From Symploca sp. SIO2C1 (GTDB lineage Bacteria; Cyanobacteriota; Cyanobacteriia; Cyanobacteriales; Coleofasciculaceae), in NCBI GenBank assembly GCA_010692635.1, contig JAAHGL010000001.1:1-64000 (forward strand): a stretch of 64,000 nt of DNA, read 5' to 3'. The position numbers and the translations under genes are program-made. The notes below the pieces were generated by a model. It saw nothing but the letters and a program-made list of their open reading frames with translations. It ran no database searches and was not told where the DNA came from. Positions within the stretch are counted from its first letter, which is position 1; each line of letters opens with the position of its first letter. Positions 36,504 through 47,523 of this stretch are shown one piece after another.

Positions 36504-38042
36504 ATGAGCGATGAAAATTCCGACCAAAGTGTCATTGTCATTGTTGATGACAACCCCACTAATTTGGGGGTATTATTTGACTTTTTGCATGATTCTGGCT
36601 TTAAAGTCTTAGTAGCTCAGGATGGTGAGAGTGCCATCCAAAAAGTTGAATATGCCTATCCCGATCTTATTTTGCTAGATGTTATGATGCCGGGAATTGA
36701 TGGTTTTGAAACTTGTTGCCGTCTCAAAGCTAAAGCATCAACCAAAGACATCCCAGTGATTTTTATGACTGCCCTTTCCGAGACAGTGGACAAAGTCAAA
36801 GGTTTCAATCTCGGTGCGGTGGATTATATTACCAAGCCAGTGCAGCAGGAAGAAGTCATAGCTAGAGTCACTACTCATCTGAAGATCCAGAAACTGCAAA
36901 AGAAATCGCGAGAACAAAATGTCCAGCTGCAACAAGAGATTAAGGAAAGACAACGAACAGAGGAATCCCTGCGACAAACTGAGGCAAAATATCGCAGCAT
37001 CTTTGAAAATGCCAGCGAAGGTATCTTTCAGACGATACCTGGGGGAGGCTATATAACTGCTAATCCTGCACTAGCAAAGATTTTGGGCTACGATTCTCCC
37101 AAAGAACTGATGGAGACAATCACGAATATCGACGAGCAGCTTTATGTAAATCCCAGTAGTCGAGAAGATCTAGCCACTCTTCTGCAAAGAGATGATGTCT
37201 TGACTGATGTCGAGTCTGAGGTTTATCACAAAAATGGTCGCACTATTTGGATTTCGGAGAATATACGCGCTGTTAAAGATATGAGTGGCAATTTGCTTTA
37301 CTACGAAGGCACTGTTACTGATATTTCAGAACGCCGGCAGACAGAATTTGTTTTGCGCCTAGCGCGAAAAAAGGCGGAACTCCTGCTGCTTAATATCTTG
37401 CCCCAACCGATCGCAGAGCGCTTGAAAAAGGATAAAGGGACGATTGCTGAGAATTTTGAAGAAGTAACTGTAATGTTTGCTGATTTAGTTAACTTTACCA
37501 ACTTCTCAACTCAAACCTCTCCCAAAGAACTAGTGGAACTTCTCAATCAGATTTTCTCAAAGTTTGACCGACTAGCCCAACACCATGGTGTAGAGAAAAT
37601 TAAGACAATTGGGGATGCCTATATGGCAGTCGCCGGTTTACCTACACCTAGTCCCAATCATGCTCAAGCGATCGCTCAAATGGCGCTGGATATGCAAGAG
37701 GCAATTACCCAATTTAACACCGAAACTAATGAAAACTTTAGTCTTAGAATTGGGATCAATAGTGGTCCGGTGGTTGCTGGAGTAATTGGTATCAGAAAAT
37801 TCAGCTATGATCTATGGGGTGATACCGTAAATACCGCTAGTCGTATGGAATCGCATGGTATACCAGGTTACATTCAAGTAACAGCCGCCACTTATGAGCT
37901 ATTAAAAGATCAATATGTATTTGATAAGCGTGGTCCTATTGAGATCAAAGGCAAGGGACAAATGATCACTTATATACTTGAGGGAGCAAGAGAGCAAGCA
38001 ACGATCGCATCTTCCTCTGAGAATGAAAACAGTATTTTTTAA
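36504..38042 (+). CDS. REC-PAS-class III adenylate cyclase
   Basis: The 512-residue protein has a receiver domain at about 10-125 (VIVDDNP acidic pocket, phosphoacceptor Asp59 in LILLDVMMPG, TALSE, conserved Lys in ITKPV). A short coiled coil follows, then a PAS/PAC domain at about 160-275 and a class III nucleotidyl cyclase at about 310-495. Metal-binding Asp is in VMFADLVNFT, the adenine-specifying Lys in IKTIGDAYM, and the second specificity residue is Asp in SYDLWGDTVNTASRM. A Lys/Asp pair predicts ATP over GTP. So cAMP is made under control of a histidine kinase that is not encoded next door. Confidence 0.92.
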   Translation: MSDENSDQSVIVIVDDNPTNLGVLFDFLHDSGFKVLVAQDGESAIQKVEYAYPDLILLDVMMPGIDGFETCCRLKAKASTKDIPVIFMTALSETVDKVKGFNLGAVDYITKPVQQEEVIARVTTHLKIQKLQKKSREQNVQLQQEIKERQRTEESLRQTEAKYRSIFENASEGIFQTIPGGGYITANPALAKILGYDSPKELMETITNIDEQLYVNPSSREDLATLLQRDDVLTDVESEVYHKNGRTIWISENIRAVKDMSGNLLYYEGTVTDISERRQTEFVLRLARKKAELLLLNILPQPIAERLKKDKGTIAENFEEVTVMFADLVNFTNFSTQTSPKELVELLNQIFSKFDRLAQHHGVEKIKTIGDAYMAVAGLPTPSPNHAQAIAQMALDMQEAITQFNTETNENFSLRIGINSGPVVAGVIGIRKFSYDLWGDTVNTASRMESHGIPGYIQVTAATYELLKDQYVFDKRGPIEIKGKGQMITYILEGAREQATIASSSENENSIF

Positions 38043-38116
38043 TTGCTAATTGCTAATTGCTAATTGCTAATTGTTAATTGTCTCCCCAGCTCCCCCATCT
38101 CCCAGCTAAAAGTTCC

Positions 38117-38779
38117 TTAATCGTAGTCCAAGTGTTCAACTTGTCTACTATCTAAATGATGAGGCATAAATTCAGGGCGACGCCTAGGTGTCATCGAGGG
38201 TGGCAAAGCCGTGTATGGGTTTTGAACTACATAGGTTGTACGAGGTGGGCGCTGTTGTTTGGAAAGCAAAGCTAAAGCTGAGATTACAACAATACCGCCA
38301 CTAACAGTAACTGCCATACCTCCTAATCCCCAAACTAGCCCTGGAAGGATTACATTCTCTTTCTCTTGCTTTTGTTCAAAGGCTGGAGCAACTGATGATG
38401 GAACCCCTATCTGTGAGGGTAAAGTATTGATGTCAGCCTGTGCTGTTAGATTATCAATGAGCAACTGCTGATTTTGTAATTGAGCTTTGAGCTGCTCAAT
38501 TTCATCTGTTTGCCTCTCAAGTACAGCTGTAACCTGTTCTGGATTAAGCAGCTGCTGCTGTCCAAACATATCTGAACCCGGTGAAGCAGGAGTCCGGAGT
38601 GGCGGTGTTGTTAAATAAGGATTAGAGGTATCGTAGGGATTGGTATTAGTCTGTGGGATGGGCAGTGAGCGGGCAGTAGGCAATTGCATTGCCCCGGTAT
38701 TGTCTCCTCCCTTAAGTACAAATAGAGCAGCTACCCCAGCTAGCGCCGCTCCCGTCAAAAAAGCCATACTATCACTCAT
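38117..38779 (-). CDS. Membrane protein with Q/L-rich coiled coil, unknown
   Basis: The 220-residue protein has an N-terminal hydrophobic helix (MAFLTGAALAGVAALFVLKG), a Pro/Thr-rich linker, and a heptad-type helix (EQVTAVLERQTDEIEQLKAQ then LQNQQLLIDNLTAQ). A second membrane segment follows (LGGMAVTVSGGIVVISALALL), then a basic Pro-rich tail. No family is recognised. Convergent with the cyclase gene. Confidence 0.55.
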   Translation of the reverse strand: MSDSMAFLTGAALAGVAALFVLKGGDNTGAMQLPTARSLPIPQTNTNPYDTSNPYLTTPPLRTPASPGSDMFGQQQLLNPEQVTAVLERQTDEIEQLKAQLQNQQLLIDNLTAQADINTLPSQIGVPSSVAPAFEQKQEKENVILPGLVWGLGGMAVTVSGGIVVISALALLSKQQRPPRTTYVVQNPYTALPPSMTPRRRPEFMPHHLDSRQVEHLDYD

Positions 38780-39654
38780 AACTCTTGCCTCTCAACTGGG
38801 ACTGGATCAAAAATAACTCTAACTGATGCACTCTGATACTCTTCACTTTAACTTTACTCAACTTAGATTAGTATGCCATCTACTCATTTAGCATAGTGGT
38901 CATTCTTTATCTGTATTAATTAAATTCAAAACTAAATTGGTGAAATTATCACGCCCCAAGGAACTATACAGCTCCCGACGCTAAATCGGAGATTATAGCG
39001 CTGGGCTTCTGGGGGTTGATGCTAAGCCGTTCACTATTATATTGGTCAATGCTGAAAATAGGCTAGCCAAGATTGAAAAAAATGGTTAGAGAATAGAGCA
39101 TCTGCCTTTATATCCAGGTTCTTCCGGTTTTATGGGTAAAATATCGTTTTTGATACCAAGGAATCGGAAGCGGAATTCTTGCATTCAAAATGCTTACAGA
39201 GTAAGGATTCTATCGATCTCAAACTGGTCGCTTATTTCCGCTGCACTTCCGTCTGAGGTTACATCTCACAAATAAGCACATGCACCACTACGAGAAATTA
39301 CTTACATAATTCCCTTATAGAGGGCTGAGTGGAATATAGTTCAAGATATAGCAATCCTATTTGAGAGCAACACAGCGATCAAGCTATAGCAAGGGTTAGA
39401 CGGATATTTCATGGTGTCCCTATTTAGGATTGCTGTATCAACGGTTTAACTTTAAGTCAGTGTTATTATCCTATAGCCAGTCTATTTTATTCGTGAACAT
39501 ACAAGCGAACGGAGGGAACAGGAGACAAGAAACGGAGAACAAGCAGATTTAATGTTTCATTTAGACTCGCTATAGCTCTGGGTAGTCACCTGTCATACAA
39601 GCTCAGAAGTTGTTTTTTTATAACTTTTTTTTTGAACTATATTTAGTAATTACA
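38780..39654. other. Repeat-rich intergenic region
   Basis: At 38969-39000 lies a GCTCCCGACGCTAAATCGGA block also present (reverse complement) in the 3' end of pyrG. A family III MITE-like copy is at about 39160-39250 (AATGCTTACAGAGTAAGGAT core). An inverted repeat AGCAATCCTA (39350-39359)/TAGGATTGCT (39425-39434) spans 85 bases. No gene is supported. Confidence 0.5.
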
Positions 39655-40191
39655 ATGACTTCAATAATATCTCGAAAAATATGTATGCTTGGCGATTTTG
39701 GTGTAGGGAAAACAAGTTTAATTCGTCGCTTTGTGGAGCGTCAGTTTAGCGACAAATATCTGTCAACAGTAGGAGTAAAAATTTCTCGCAAGACTGTTAG
39801 TCTTAAATCAAAGCTGCATCAAAAGTCGATGAGTGTACAGATGATGATCTGGGATTTAGAAGGGAATACTAAATTTAAAGCAATCACTCCAACTTACATT
39901 CAGGGAGCTCGTAGTGCCGTGATCGTGGGAGATCTAACCCGTAAAGCAACTATTGAGCATATTCCAGATCACATTCAATCTTTTTTGTCGGTTAATTCTA
40001 AGGGATTTGTTATTGTTGCTTTGAATAAATCAGATTTAATTAATCAAGATGAACTAGCAGAAATTAGTGGCTTCCCTCAGTTTAAAGGTCATAATCAAGT
40101 AATTGCCACTTGCCTAACTTCAGCTAAAACTGGAACATCTGTAGACCAAGTTTTTTATAAATTAGCTTATAAAATGATTCAACTATCATAA
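39655..40191 (+). CDS. Small Ras/Rab-like GTPase
   Basis: From the ATG at 39655 the product is 178 residues (15 more if read from 39610, a T-rich weak start). The G motifs are in order: GDFGVGKTSLIRRF (P-loop), switch Thr in YLSTVGVK, DLEGN (DxxG), NKSDL (NKxD) and TSAKTG (SAK). It is a stand-alone bacterial Rab-like GTPase. No GAP or GEF is recognisable; the downstream gene at 40339 could be a partner. Function in this organism is unknown. Confidence 0.9.
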   Translation: MTSIISRKICMLGDFGVGKTSLIRRFVERQFSDKYLSTVGVKISRKTVSLKSKLHQKSMSVQMMIWDLEGNTKFKAITPTYIQGARSAVIVGDLTRKATIEHIPDHIQSFLSVNSKGFVIVALNKSDLINQDELAEISGFPQFKGHNQVIATCLTSAKTGTSVDQVFYKLAYKMIQLS

Positions 40192-40338
40192 CTATTGATT
40201 AAGACAGCCATTACTAAGGTATTTTTCAAGTAAAGAATGTTTAAATATAGAAAGAAAGTTTGATGATTTTTAAGGCAATTAAATATAGAATATAGGTATC
40301 TATAACTTATCTTTTTTACTATTGATTTGAGCTTGGCA

Positions 40339-41067
40339 ATGCAACAACCTCTACCCAAACAGTCTCAACCAAGTCTACTTGAGAACAGATGCCCAAGCTG
40401 CGTATCCATGAAATTGGAAGGAATACCTGTTCAACCAGATCAGATTGAACTGTACTTAACAATCAACTTTAATGTGCAGTGTGAGTCATTACCTGGGGGT
40501 AGCATTGCATTTGGTTTAAAAGGAGGAAAACTTCAGCTAAGGCTAGAAAATGGTAAGATTCACCATCAATTCCGGGAATTAACTGGTTCACTGGCACTTT
40601 CTCTCCAGCAAGAAAGCCAAAAATCCAATAGTAATCAAACTCAAATGAGTGTAGAAGGTTCTGAAGCCGACAGTTACCCGCCAGCTCAAGCTGATGTCGA
40701 TACAGAGCAGCTTGAGGACACCAAAGAACAATTGCCAGCGATTACTTGTCAGGTAGAAACGAAGGGTTCCCAGAAAAATCCAGTCTGGGATTTTGCAGTA
40801 GAGACAGAAAAAACCGTTTTGCAAGGTTTATTCAAGAAGGTAAAGTTAGCTACCTTAAATGCGATCGCTTTTCCTTGCTCTGTAGAAGCAACCTTTGATG
40901 TATCACTCCAAGATATCTATCTAATTAGAGTTCAAGGACTTTTGCCAGGAAACCTTAGTACTAATCAACTAGCAATTTTAGAAAGAGGGATTGCACATCT
41001 GTTGCTCACAAGAAAATTAAAGCCCTATCTAAGTCGGATAGAGTTACAATTTGATTCAATCAGCTAG
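40339..41067 (+). CDS. Conserved hypothetical downstream of the GTPase
   Basis: The product is about 242 residues from the ATG at 40339 (a TTG at 40327 is possible). It has no signal peptide. The N-terminal half has a GGSIAFGLKGGKLQLRLENG beta stretch, then an acidic linker and a C-terminal part that looks alpha/beta. I recognise no family. It is 147 bases from the GTPase gene on the same strand and ends 4 bases inside the convergent Cys-rich peptide gene. Confidence 0.5.
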   Translation: MQQPLPKQSQPSLLENRCPSCVSMKLEGIPVQPDQIELYLTINFNVQCESLPGGSIAFGLKGGKLQLRLENGKIHHQFRELTGSLALSLQQESQKSNSNQTQMSVEGSEADSYPPAQADVDTEQLEDTKEQLPAITCQVETKGSQKNPVWDFAVETEKTVLQGLFKKVKLATLNAIAFPCSVEATFDVSLQDIYLIRVQGLLPGNLSTNQLAILERGIAHLLLTRKLKPYLSRIELQFDSIS

Positions 41068-41285
41068 AAAAAGCTACATCTAATACAGTACCAATTGTCA
41101 TTTTCATCCTGGCAATAGTAGCATCCATCCCACCAAATACAAGTATCGTAAGTAGATACAAAACGCTCCGAATTTAGGAGTGTTGCTACTTCATCTTTCT
41201 TGTCTGCGGTAGGTTTGTGGGCTTCTTGATCAAGGATCTTGTGTAGCTCTTCAGAAACAGGATCTAAGTGGTAGGTTTGCGCCAT
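41064..41285 (-). CDS. 73-residue Cys-rich small protein, possible peptide precursor
   Basis: The product splits into a charged helical N-terminal part (residues about 1-45, LDPVSEELHKILDQEAHK and ADKKDEVATLLNSE) and a short aromatic, Cys-rich C-terminus (CIWWDGCYYCQDENDNWYC, then IRCSFF). That layout, leader-like helix plus Cys/aromatic core, resembles ribosomally made modified peptides. No modification enzyme is next to it. It could also be a small metal-binding protein, since five Cys lie within 23 residues. Confidence 0.45.
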   Translation of the reverse strand: MAQTYHLDPVSEELHKILDQEAHKPTADKKDEVATLLNSERFVSTYDTCIWWDGCYYCQDENDNWYCIRCSFF

Positions 41286-41690
41286 TTTAAAATTTCTTAA
41301 TTATTTGACTTTACGGGTAAAGGAGAATATCATATCAAATTCAGGTTAGGCGTCCCTTGAGCTAAAAAAGGCAAGGTAAAATCTATGTATAGCAAGCTTT
41401 TCTCAATCAATCAGTAGCCTAATATAACCAGATTTGGTGTCACTTGCTAGTAGAGTTCTTAATTAAAATTTTCTTTTCTACTTGATTAAGATAAGGCTTC
41501 CACCGCTTGATGCCAGCAAGCGGTGGTCTCTAGGTCTACAATCTCAGAAAGTTTTAGGGAAACGGGGTAGTGATACCAAATCCGGGTTAGATACCCTCGT
41601 TGTGAGAAAGCTGGGGAAGCTGAGGGAGCTGGGGGAGAAAAACCCACTCAATAATAACGGAGGTAAAACAGGCGGATTTAGTATGAAATC
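41286..41690. other. Intergenic between the peptide gene and clpC
   Basis: Contains ATATCAAATTCAGGTTAGG (41337) and ATACCAAATCCGGGTTAG (about 41575), ends of MITE-like type, and a GGGGAGCTGAG repeat near 41610-41640. The open frame at 41482-41694 follows these repeats and is not accepted. Confidence 0.4.
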
Positions 41691-44174
41691 TTAACCTACT
41701 GCTTGGAGCAACAACTCTTGTTGCTTAGATGGTAATACCTTTACCTGCCCTTGATCATCGACATCAATTACAGCAGTCTCTCCATCTTTAACTTGACCAG
41801 ATAGCATTGCTTCAGCCAAACTATCTTCTAGGAGGCGCATAATCGCCCGTCGCAGAGGTCTTGCACCATAACTAGGGTCATAACCTTCTACCACTAAGTG
41901 TTCTTTGAACCGTTCTGTAACTTCTAGGGTGATAAAACGTTCACTCAACCTTGTGGAAATATCACGGAGCATAATCTCAGCGATTTGCTTTACCTCATCC
42001 CTCGCTAGCTGACGGAAGACAATAATTTCGTCGAGACGATTAAGGAACTCAGGACGGAAGTACTGCTTGAGTTCTTCGTTAACCAAGGTGCGGATGCGAT
42101 TGTATCGAGACTCAGCTTGGTTATCGGAAAATTCAAAGCCAAGACCACCACCACCTTTTTCAATCACCTTAGAGCCGATGTTAGAAGTCATGACAATCAA
42201 GGTGTTCTTGAAGTCTACAGTACGACCCTGAGCATCAGTTAAGCGACCATCATCCAAAAGTTGTAGCAGCAAATTGAACACATCAGGATGGGCTTTTTCG
42301 ATTTCGTCGAATAGTACCACAGTATAAGGCTGGCGGCGGACGGCTTCGGTGAGTTGTCCTCCTTCGTCATACCCAACATATCCTGGTGGCGAACCAATCA
42401 GCTTGGAGATAGTGTGGGACTCCATAAACTCTGACATATCGAGCCTAATCATGTTTTCTTCCGAACCGAAGAAATAGGAAGCAAGTGCTTTAGTAAGTTC
42501 CGTCTTGCCAACTCCCGTAGGACCAGAGAAAATGAAGCTAGCAATAGGTCGGTTAGGGTCTTTTAACCCTACTCTTGCCCGACGAATGGCACGAGAAACG
42601 GCAGTAACAGCTTCATCTTGACCAATGAGTCGCTGGTGCAAGGTATGTTCTAAATGTATCAGTAACTCTGATTCAGATTCAGTTAGCTTGTTGACAGGCA
42701 CTCCCGTCCAAGCAGCAACTATATCAGCAATGTTTTCCTCCTGCACAATTGGGGAGATAGTCGCTTTATATTCTTCATCTTTGCTACTGAGAGCTTGCAG
42801 TTGGTTTTGCAGTTCCAACTCTTGATCTCGTAATTGTGCCGCTTTTTCAAAATCTTGGAGTTTGACAGCCTCCTCCTTTTCCTTAGTAATGTGACGTAGT
42901 TCCCTTTTGAGTTCCTTGGTAGCTGGAGAAGCCTGATAGTTGAGTAAATGAACGCGACTTCCAGCTTCATCAATCAAGTCAATCGCTTTATCAGGCAAGT
43001 AGCGGTCATTGATATAGCGATCTGAGAGTCTAGCTGCTGCCTCTACTGCTTCATCAGATATTTCTACCTTGTGATGCTGTTCATAAGCCTCTCGCAAACC
43101 ATAGAGAATCTCAATTGTCTCCTCTACAGAAGGTTCTCCTACCATTACTGGTTGGAAACGACGCTCTAAAGCAGCATCTTTCTCAATGTGCTGACGGTAT
43201 TCCTCCAGAGTAGTAGCTCCTAGGCACTGCATTTCACCCCTTGCCAAGGCAGGTTTCAGAATATTGGCTGCGTCCAGACTACCACTGAGAGCTCCCGCAC
43301 CAACTAAGGTGTGGAGTTCGTCAATCACCAGAATGATATTTCCAGCTTGACGCACTTCCTCCATAATCTGGTTGAGGCGTTCTTCAAAATCTCCTCGGAA
43401 GCGAGTGCCTGCCATGAGAGAGGTGATATCTAGGCTAATTACTTGCTTATCTGCCAAGAGTTCAGGGACATTTTTCTTAACAATCCTTTGAGCCAAACCT
43501 TCTGCGATCGCAGTTTTCCCCACCCCCGGTTCCCCTAGCAAAACTGGGTTATTCTTGGTACGACGACCCAGAATCTGTACTACTCGTTCAATTTCCTTAA
43601 CTCTACCAACGACTCGATCAAGTTTCCCTGCTGTTGCTAGCTGAGTCAAATTGCGACCAAACTCTTCCAAGGTAGCTGTTTTCCCGAAAGTATCCCCCAT
43701 CACAGCCCCTCCTGGGTTTCTAGCTGTAGTGGTAGCTACAACTTCCCCTAAAGCTCTAATAACATTAGTGCGGACTTGAGCTGGGTCAACATTAAGGTTT
43801 TCCATTACCTTGGCAGCAACACCTTCTGTGTCCTTAGTGATCGCCAGTAACAAATGTTCTGGACCAATATAGTTATGTCCTAGCTGACGAGCTTCTTGGA
43901 AAGATTGCTCGAAAATTCGTTTAGCTTTGGGGGTAAAGGGTAGTTCAGCTGGTACCATCCCATAACCTCTACCAATAATTTGCTCTACCGAGTTTCGAGC
44001 TTTTGCTAAGGTTACACCCATTTGAGCCAGTACAATAGCTGCAACGCCTGTTTTTTCTCCAATCAACCCCAATAAAATTTGCTCACTTCCCACGAGGCTT
44101 TGCCCTAGGCGACGGGCTTCTTCCTGGGCAAGCATGATCGCTTTAATCGCTTTGTCGGTAAAATGTTCAAACAT
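41691..44174 (-). CDS. clpC: ATP-dependent Clp protease ATP-binding subunit ClpC
   Basis: The 827-residue Hsp100 protein has two Clp N-terminal repeats (about 1-145). AAA module 1 contains [15 protein letters not shown] and VIDELHT. A UVR/middle region follows at about 420-465 ([20 protein letters not shown]). AAA module 2 has [15 protein letters not shown] and the LDMSEFME stretch, and a D2-small domain ends in [11 protein letters not shown]. It unfolds proteins for the ClpP core, and in cyanobacteria and plastids also acts in import and quality control. Length and motifs are normal. No ClpP gene is nearby, as is usual. Confidence 0.96.
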   Translation of the reverse strand: MFEHFTDKAIKAIMLAQEEARRLGQSLVGSEQILLGLIGEKTGVAAIVLAQMGVTLAKARNSVEQIIGRGYGMVPAELPFTPKAKRIFEQSFQEARQLGHNYIGPEHLLLAITKDTEGVAAKVMENLNVDPAQVRTNVIRALGEVVATTTARNPGGAVMGDTFGKTATLEEFGRNLTQLATAGKLDRVVGRVKEIERVVQILGRRTKNNPVLLGEPGVGKTAIAEGLAQRIVKKNVPELLADKQVISLDITSLMAGTRFRGDFEERLNQIMEEVRQAGNIILVIDELHTLVGAGALSGSLDAANILKPALARGEMQCLGATTLEEYRQHIEKDAALERRFQPVMVGEPSVEETIEILYGLREAYEQHHKVEISDEAVEAAARLSDRYINDRYLPDKAIDLIDEAGSRVHLLNYQASPATKELKRELRHITKEKEEAVKLQDFEKAAQLRDQELELQNQLQALSSKDEEYKATISPIVQEENIADIVAAWTGVPVNKLTESESELLIHLEHTLHQRLIGQDEAVTAVSRAIRRARVGLKDPNRPIASFIFSGPTGVGKTELTKALASYFFGSEENMIRLDMSEFMESHTISKLIGSPPGYVGYDEGGQLTEAVRRQPYTVVLFDEIEKAHPDVFNLLLQLLDDGRLTDAQGRTVDFKNTLIVMTSNIGSKVIEKGGGGLGFEFSDNQAESRYNRIRTLVNEELKQYFRPEFLNRLDEIIVFRQLARDEVKQIAEIMLRDISTRLSERFITLEVTERFKEHLVVEGYDPSYGARPLRRAIMRLLEDSLAEAMLSGQVKDGETAVIDVDDQGQVKVLPSKQQELLLQAVG

Positions 44175-44430
44175 GATGAGCTTGCCTCCTGAAAGATTTA
44201 GGACCAGAGAGTATATTCCTCTTGGTGTATAAAGTTTTGTTTACCTTACTAAACACAATCTATCTCTATCAGCTGCACTTCAGCAGTGGGTAGAACCGTA
44301 ATCTTTGGGGGTAGTTGCCGTTACTTTTAATATTTTTTCCTAAAATAGTTGAACAACCTAAGGGGGCGACAACCTATAGTCAAATGCTTGTTATGCAATC
44401 ATTTGAGAGCCATGTATTCAAAAAAGATTA

Positions 44431-44601
44431 GTTTCTGTTGACAAGCTTATTGATAATAAGTTAGCGATCGCTAATTCCATCTTGAGAGCAAAACGCCTGG
44501 GTGACGCTACCAAGCACGTTAGCTTATTGATCAATGGTAAAGCGTCGATTACGGAGGAGGATATTGTGGATGCAGTCTCCTGGGCACGCCAAGACCCTTA
44601 G
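44431..44601 (+). pseudogene. Remnant of a small gene upstream of the PIN fragment
   Basis: An open stretch reads VSVDKLIDNKLAIAN, a linker, then LLINGKASITEEDIVDAVSW and ends at TAG 44599. It has no clear start codon: upstream codons in frame are CCA TGT ATT CAA. The sequence looks like the tail of an antitoxin-type regulator and lies three bases before the PIN fragment. Family not recognised. Confidence 0.35.
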
Positions 44602-44603
44602 CT

Positions 44604-44733
44604 ATGGTGATGCGAGTTTTTTGGATACGAATACGGTGCTATCTGCGTTGTTGTTTCGTAAGGGGCGATTGTCTTGGGTTCGGGAAGTCTGGAGCCAGCG
44701 ACGGGCTATCCCGCTTGTTTCAGAAGTGACAGA
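44604..44733 (+). pseudogene. Truncated PIN-domain toxin
   Basis: From ATG at 44604 the frame reads MVMRVFLDTNTVLSALLF, then GRLSWVREVWSQRRAIPLVS. This is the N-terminal third of the PIN-family toxins, with the first catalytic Asp in LDTN. The protein should be about 140 residues long, but the frame runs into CCATTAT tandem repeats and the next gene after about 45. So the toxin is broken, and the module is inactive. Confidence 0.65.
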
Positions 44734-44756
44734 TAGACCAAATTATCCATTATCCA

Positions 44757-45227
44757 TTATCCATTATCCATTGATAATTTATGACCAGTTTCTCGCTGGA
44801 TGTAATCTAGAATTTTTTGATAAGTATCCAAGTCTTTATAACTATTAATAATAATGGGAATAGAACTATCAGGTAGCCAAAACATTAACTTACCCCTAGG
44901 GTAATGACAAAAACTACTGATGCGATTGAGGTCTATGAGATATTCATTGCGCTCGTAAATAATTCTGATCCAAGACCCCAGCAAGGAGTGAGCAGCTAGC
45001 TTTTGGATATACTCCAAAACTTGTTGATGATTTTTATAGTTACTCTGTTGGGTCAGAATAATTGGTATGGCACTATCAGGCAGCCAGAAAGTTATCTTAC
45101 CATTCGGTGCGCAAGCAAAAGCACTGATCCGGTCAAGATCAATTACATATTCATTGCGTTCGTAAGTAATTTTTATCCAGTAGGCCACGAAACCTCTTAA
45201 CTTAAAAGCTGACTTCTGGCACGACAA
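44757..45227 (-). CDS. Unknown protein made of two copies of one domain
   Basis: The 156-residue protein contains two similar segments of about 65 residues. Both have WIKITYERNEYVIDLDRIS or its variant WIRIIYERNEYLIDLNRIS, a FWLPDS-IPII strand, and a C-terminal helix ending LEYIQKL or LDYIQRE. The unit looks like a small beta-strand domain with a helix. No family name is known to me. The last residues (SMDNG) are encoded by the neighbouring CCATTATCCATT repeat. The start codon could be further inside. Confidence 0.55.
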   Translation of the reverse strand: MSCQKSAFKLRGFVAYWIKITYERNEYVIDLDRISAFACAPNGKITFWLPDSAIPIILTQQSNYKNHQQVLEYIQKLAAHSLLGSWIRIIYERNEYLIDLNRISSFCHYPRGKLMFWLPDSSIPIIINSYKDLDTYQKILDYIQRETGHKLSMDNG

Positions 45228-45380
45228 TAATTTAGAATTTAGAATTTAGAATTTAGAATTTAGAATTATTTTTCTTGTATTCTGCATTCTACATTCTACA
45301 TTCTCTACACATAGCTCCGGTGGGGCAGCACGGAAAAGTAAAACTTTCATCTCGTGAAATGTCCGACGGGTTGCCGGGAG

Positions 45381-47336
<1,956 letters not shown>

Positions 47337-47523
47337 GGAACTTCCAAATAAAAAAATCCCATTCATCTTCAAGCAGGGGAGCTTGGGAGATGGGGAAATG
47401 GGGAACTGGGGGAGCTGGGGGAGCTGGGAGAGCTGGGGAAGATAAGGAGGCAAGGGAGAAATTCCCAATTAGCAATTAGCAATTAGCAATTAGCAATTAG
47501 CAATTCCCAATTCCCAATTAATT

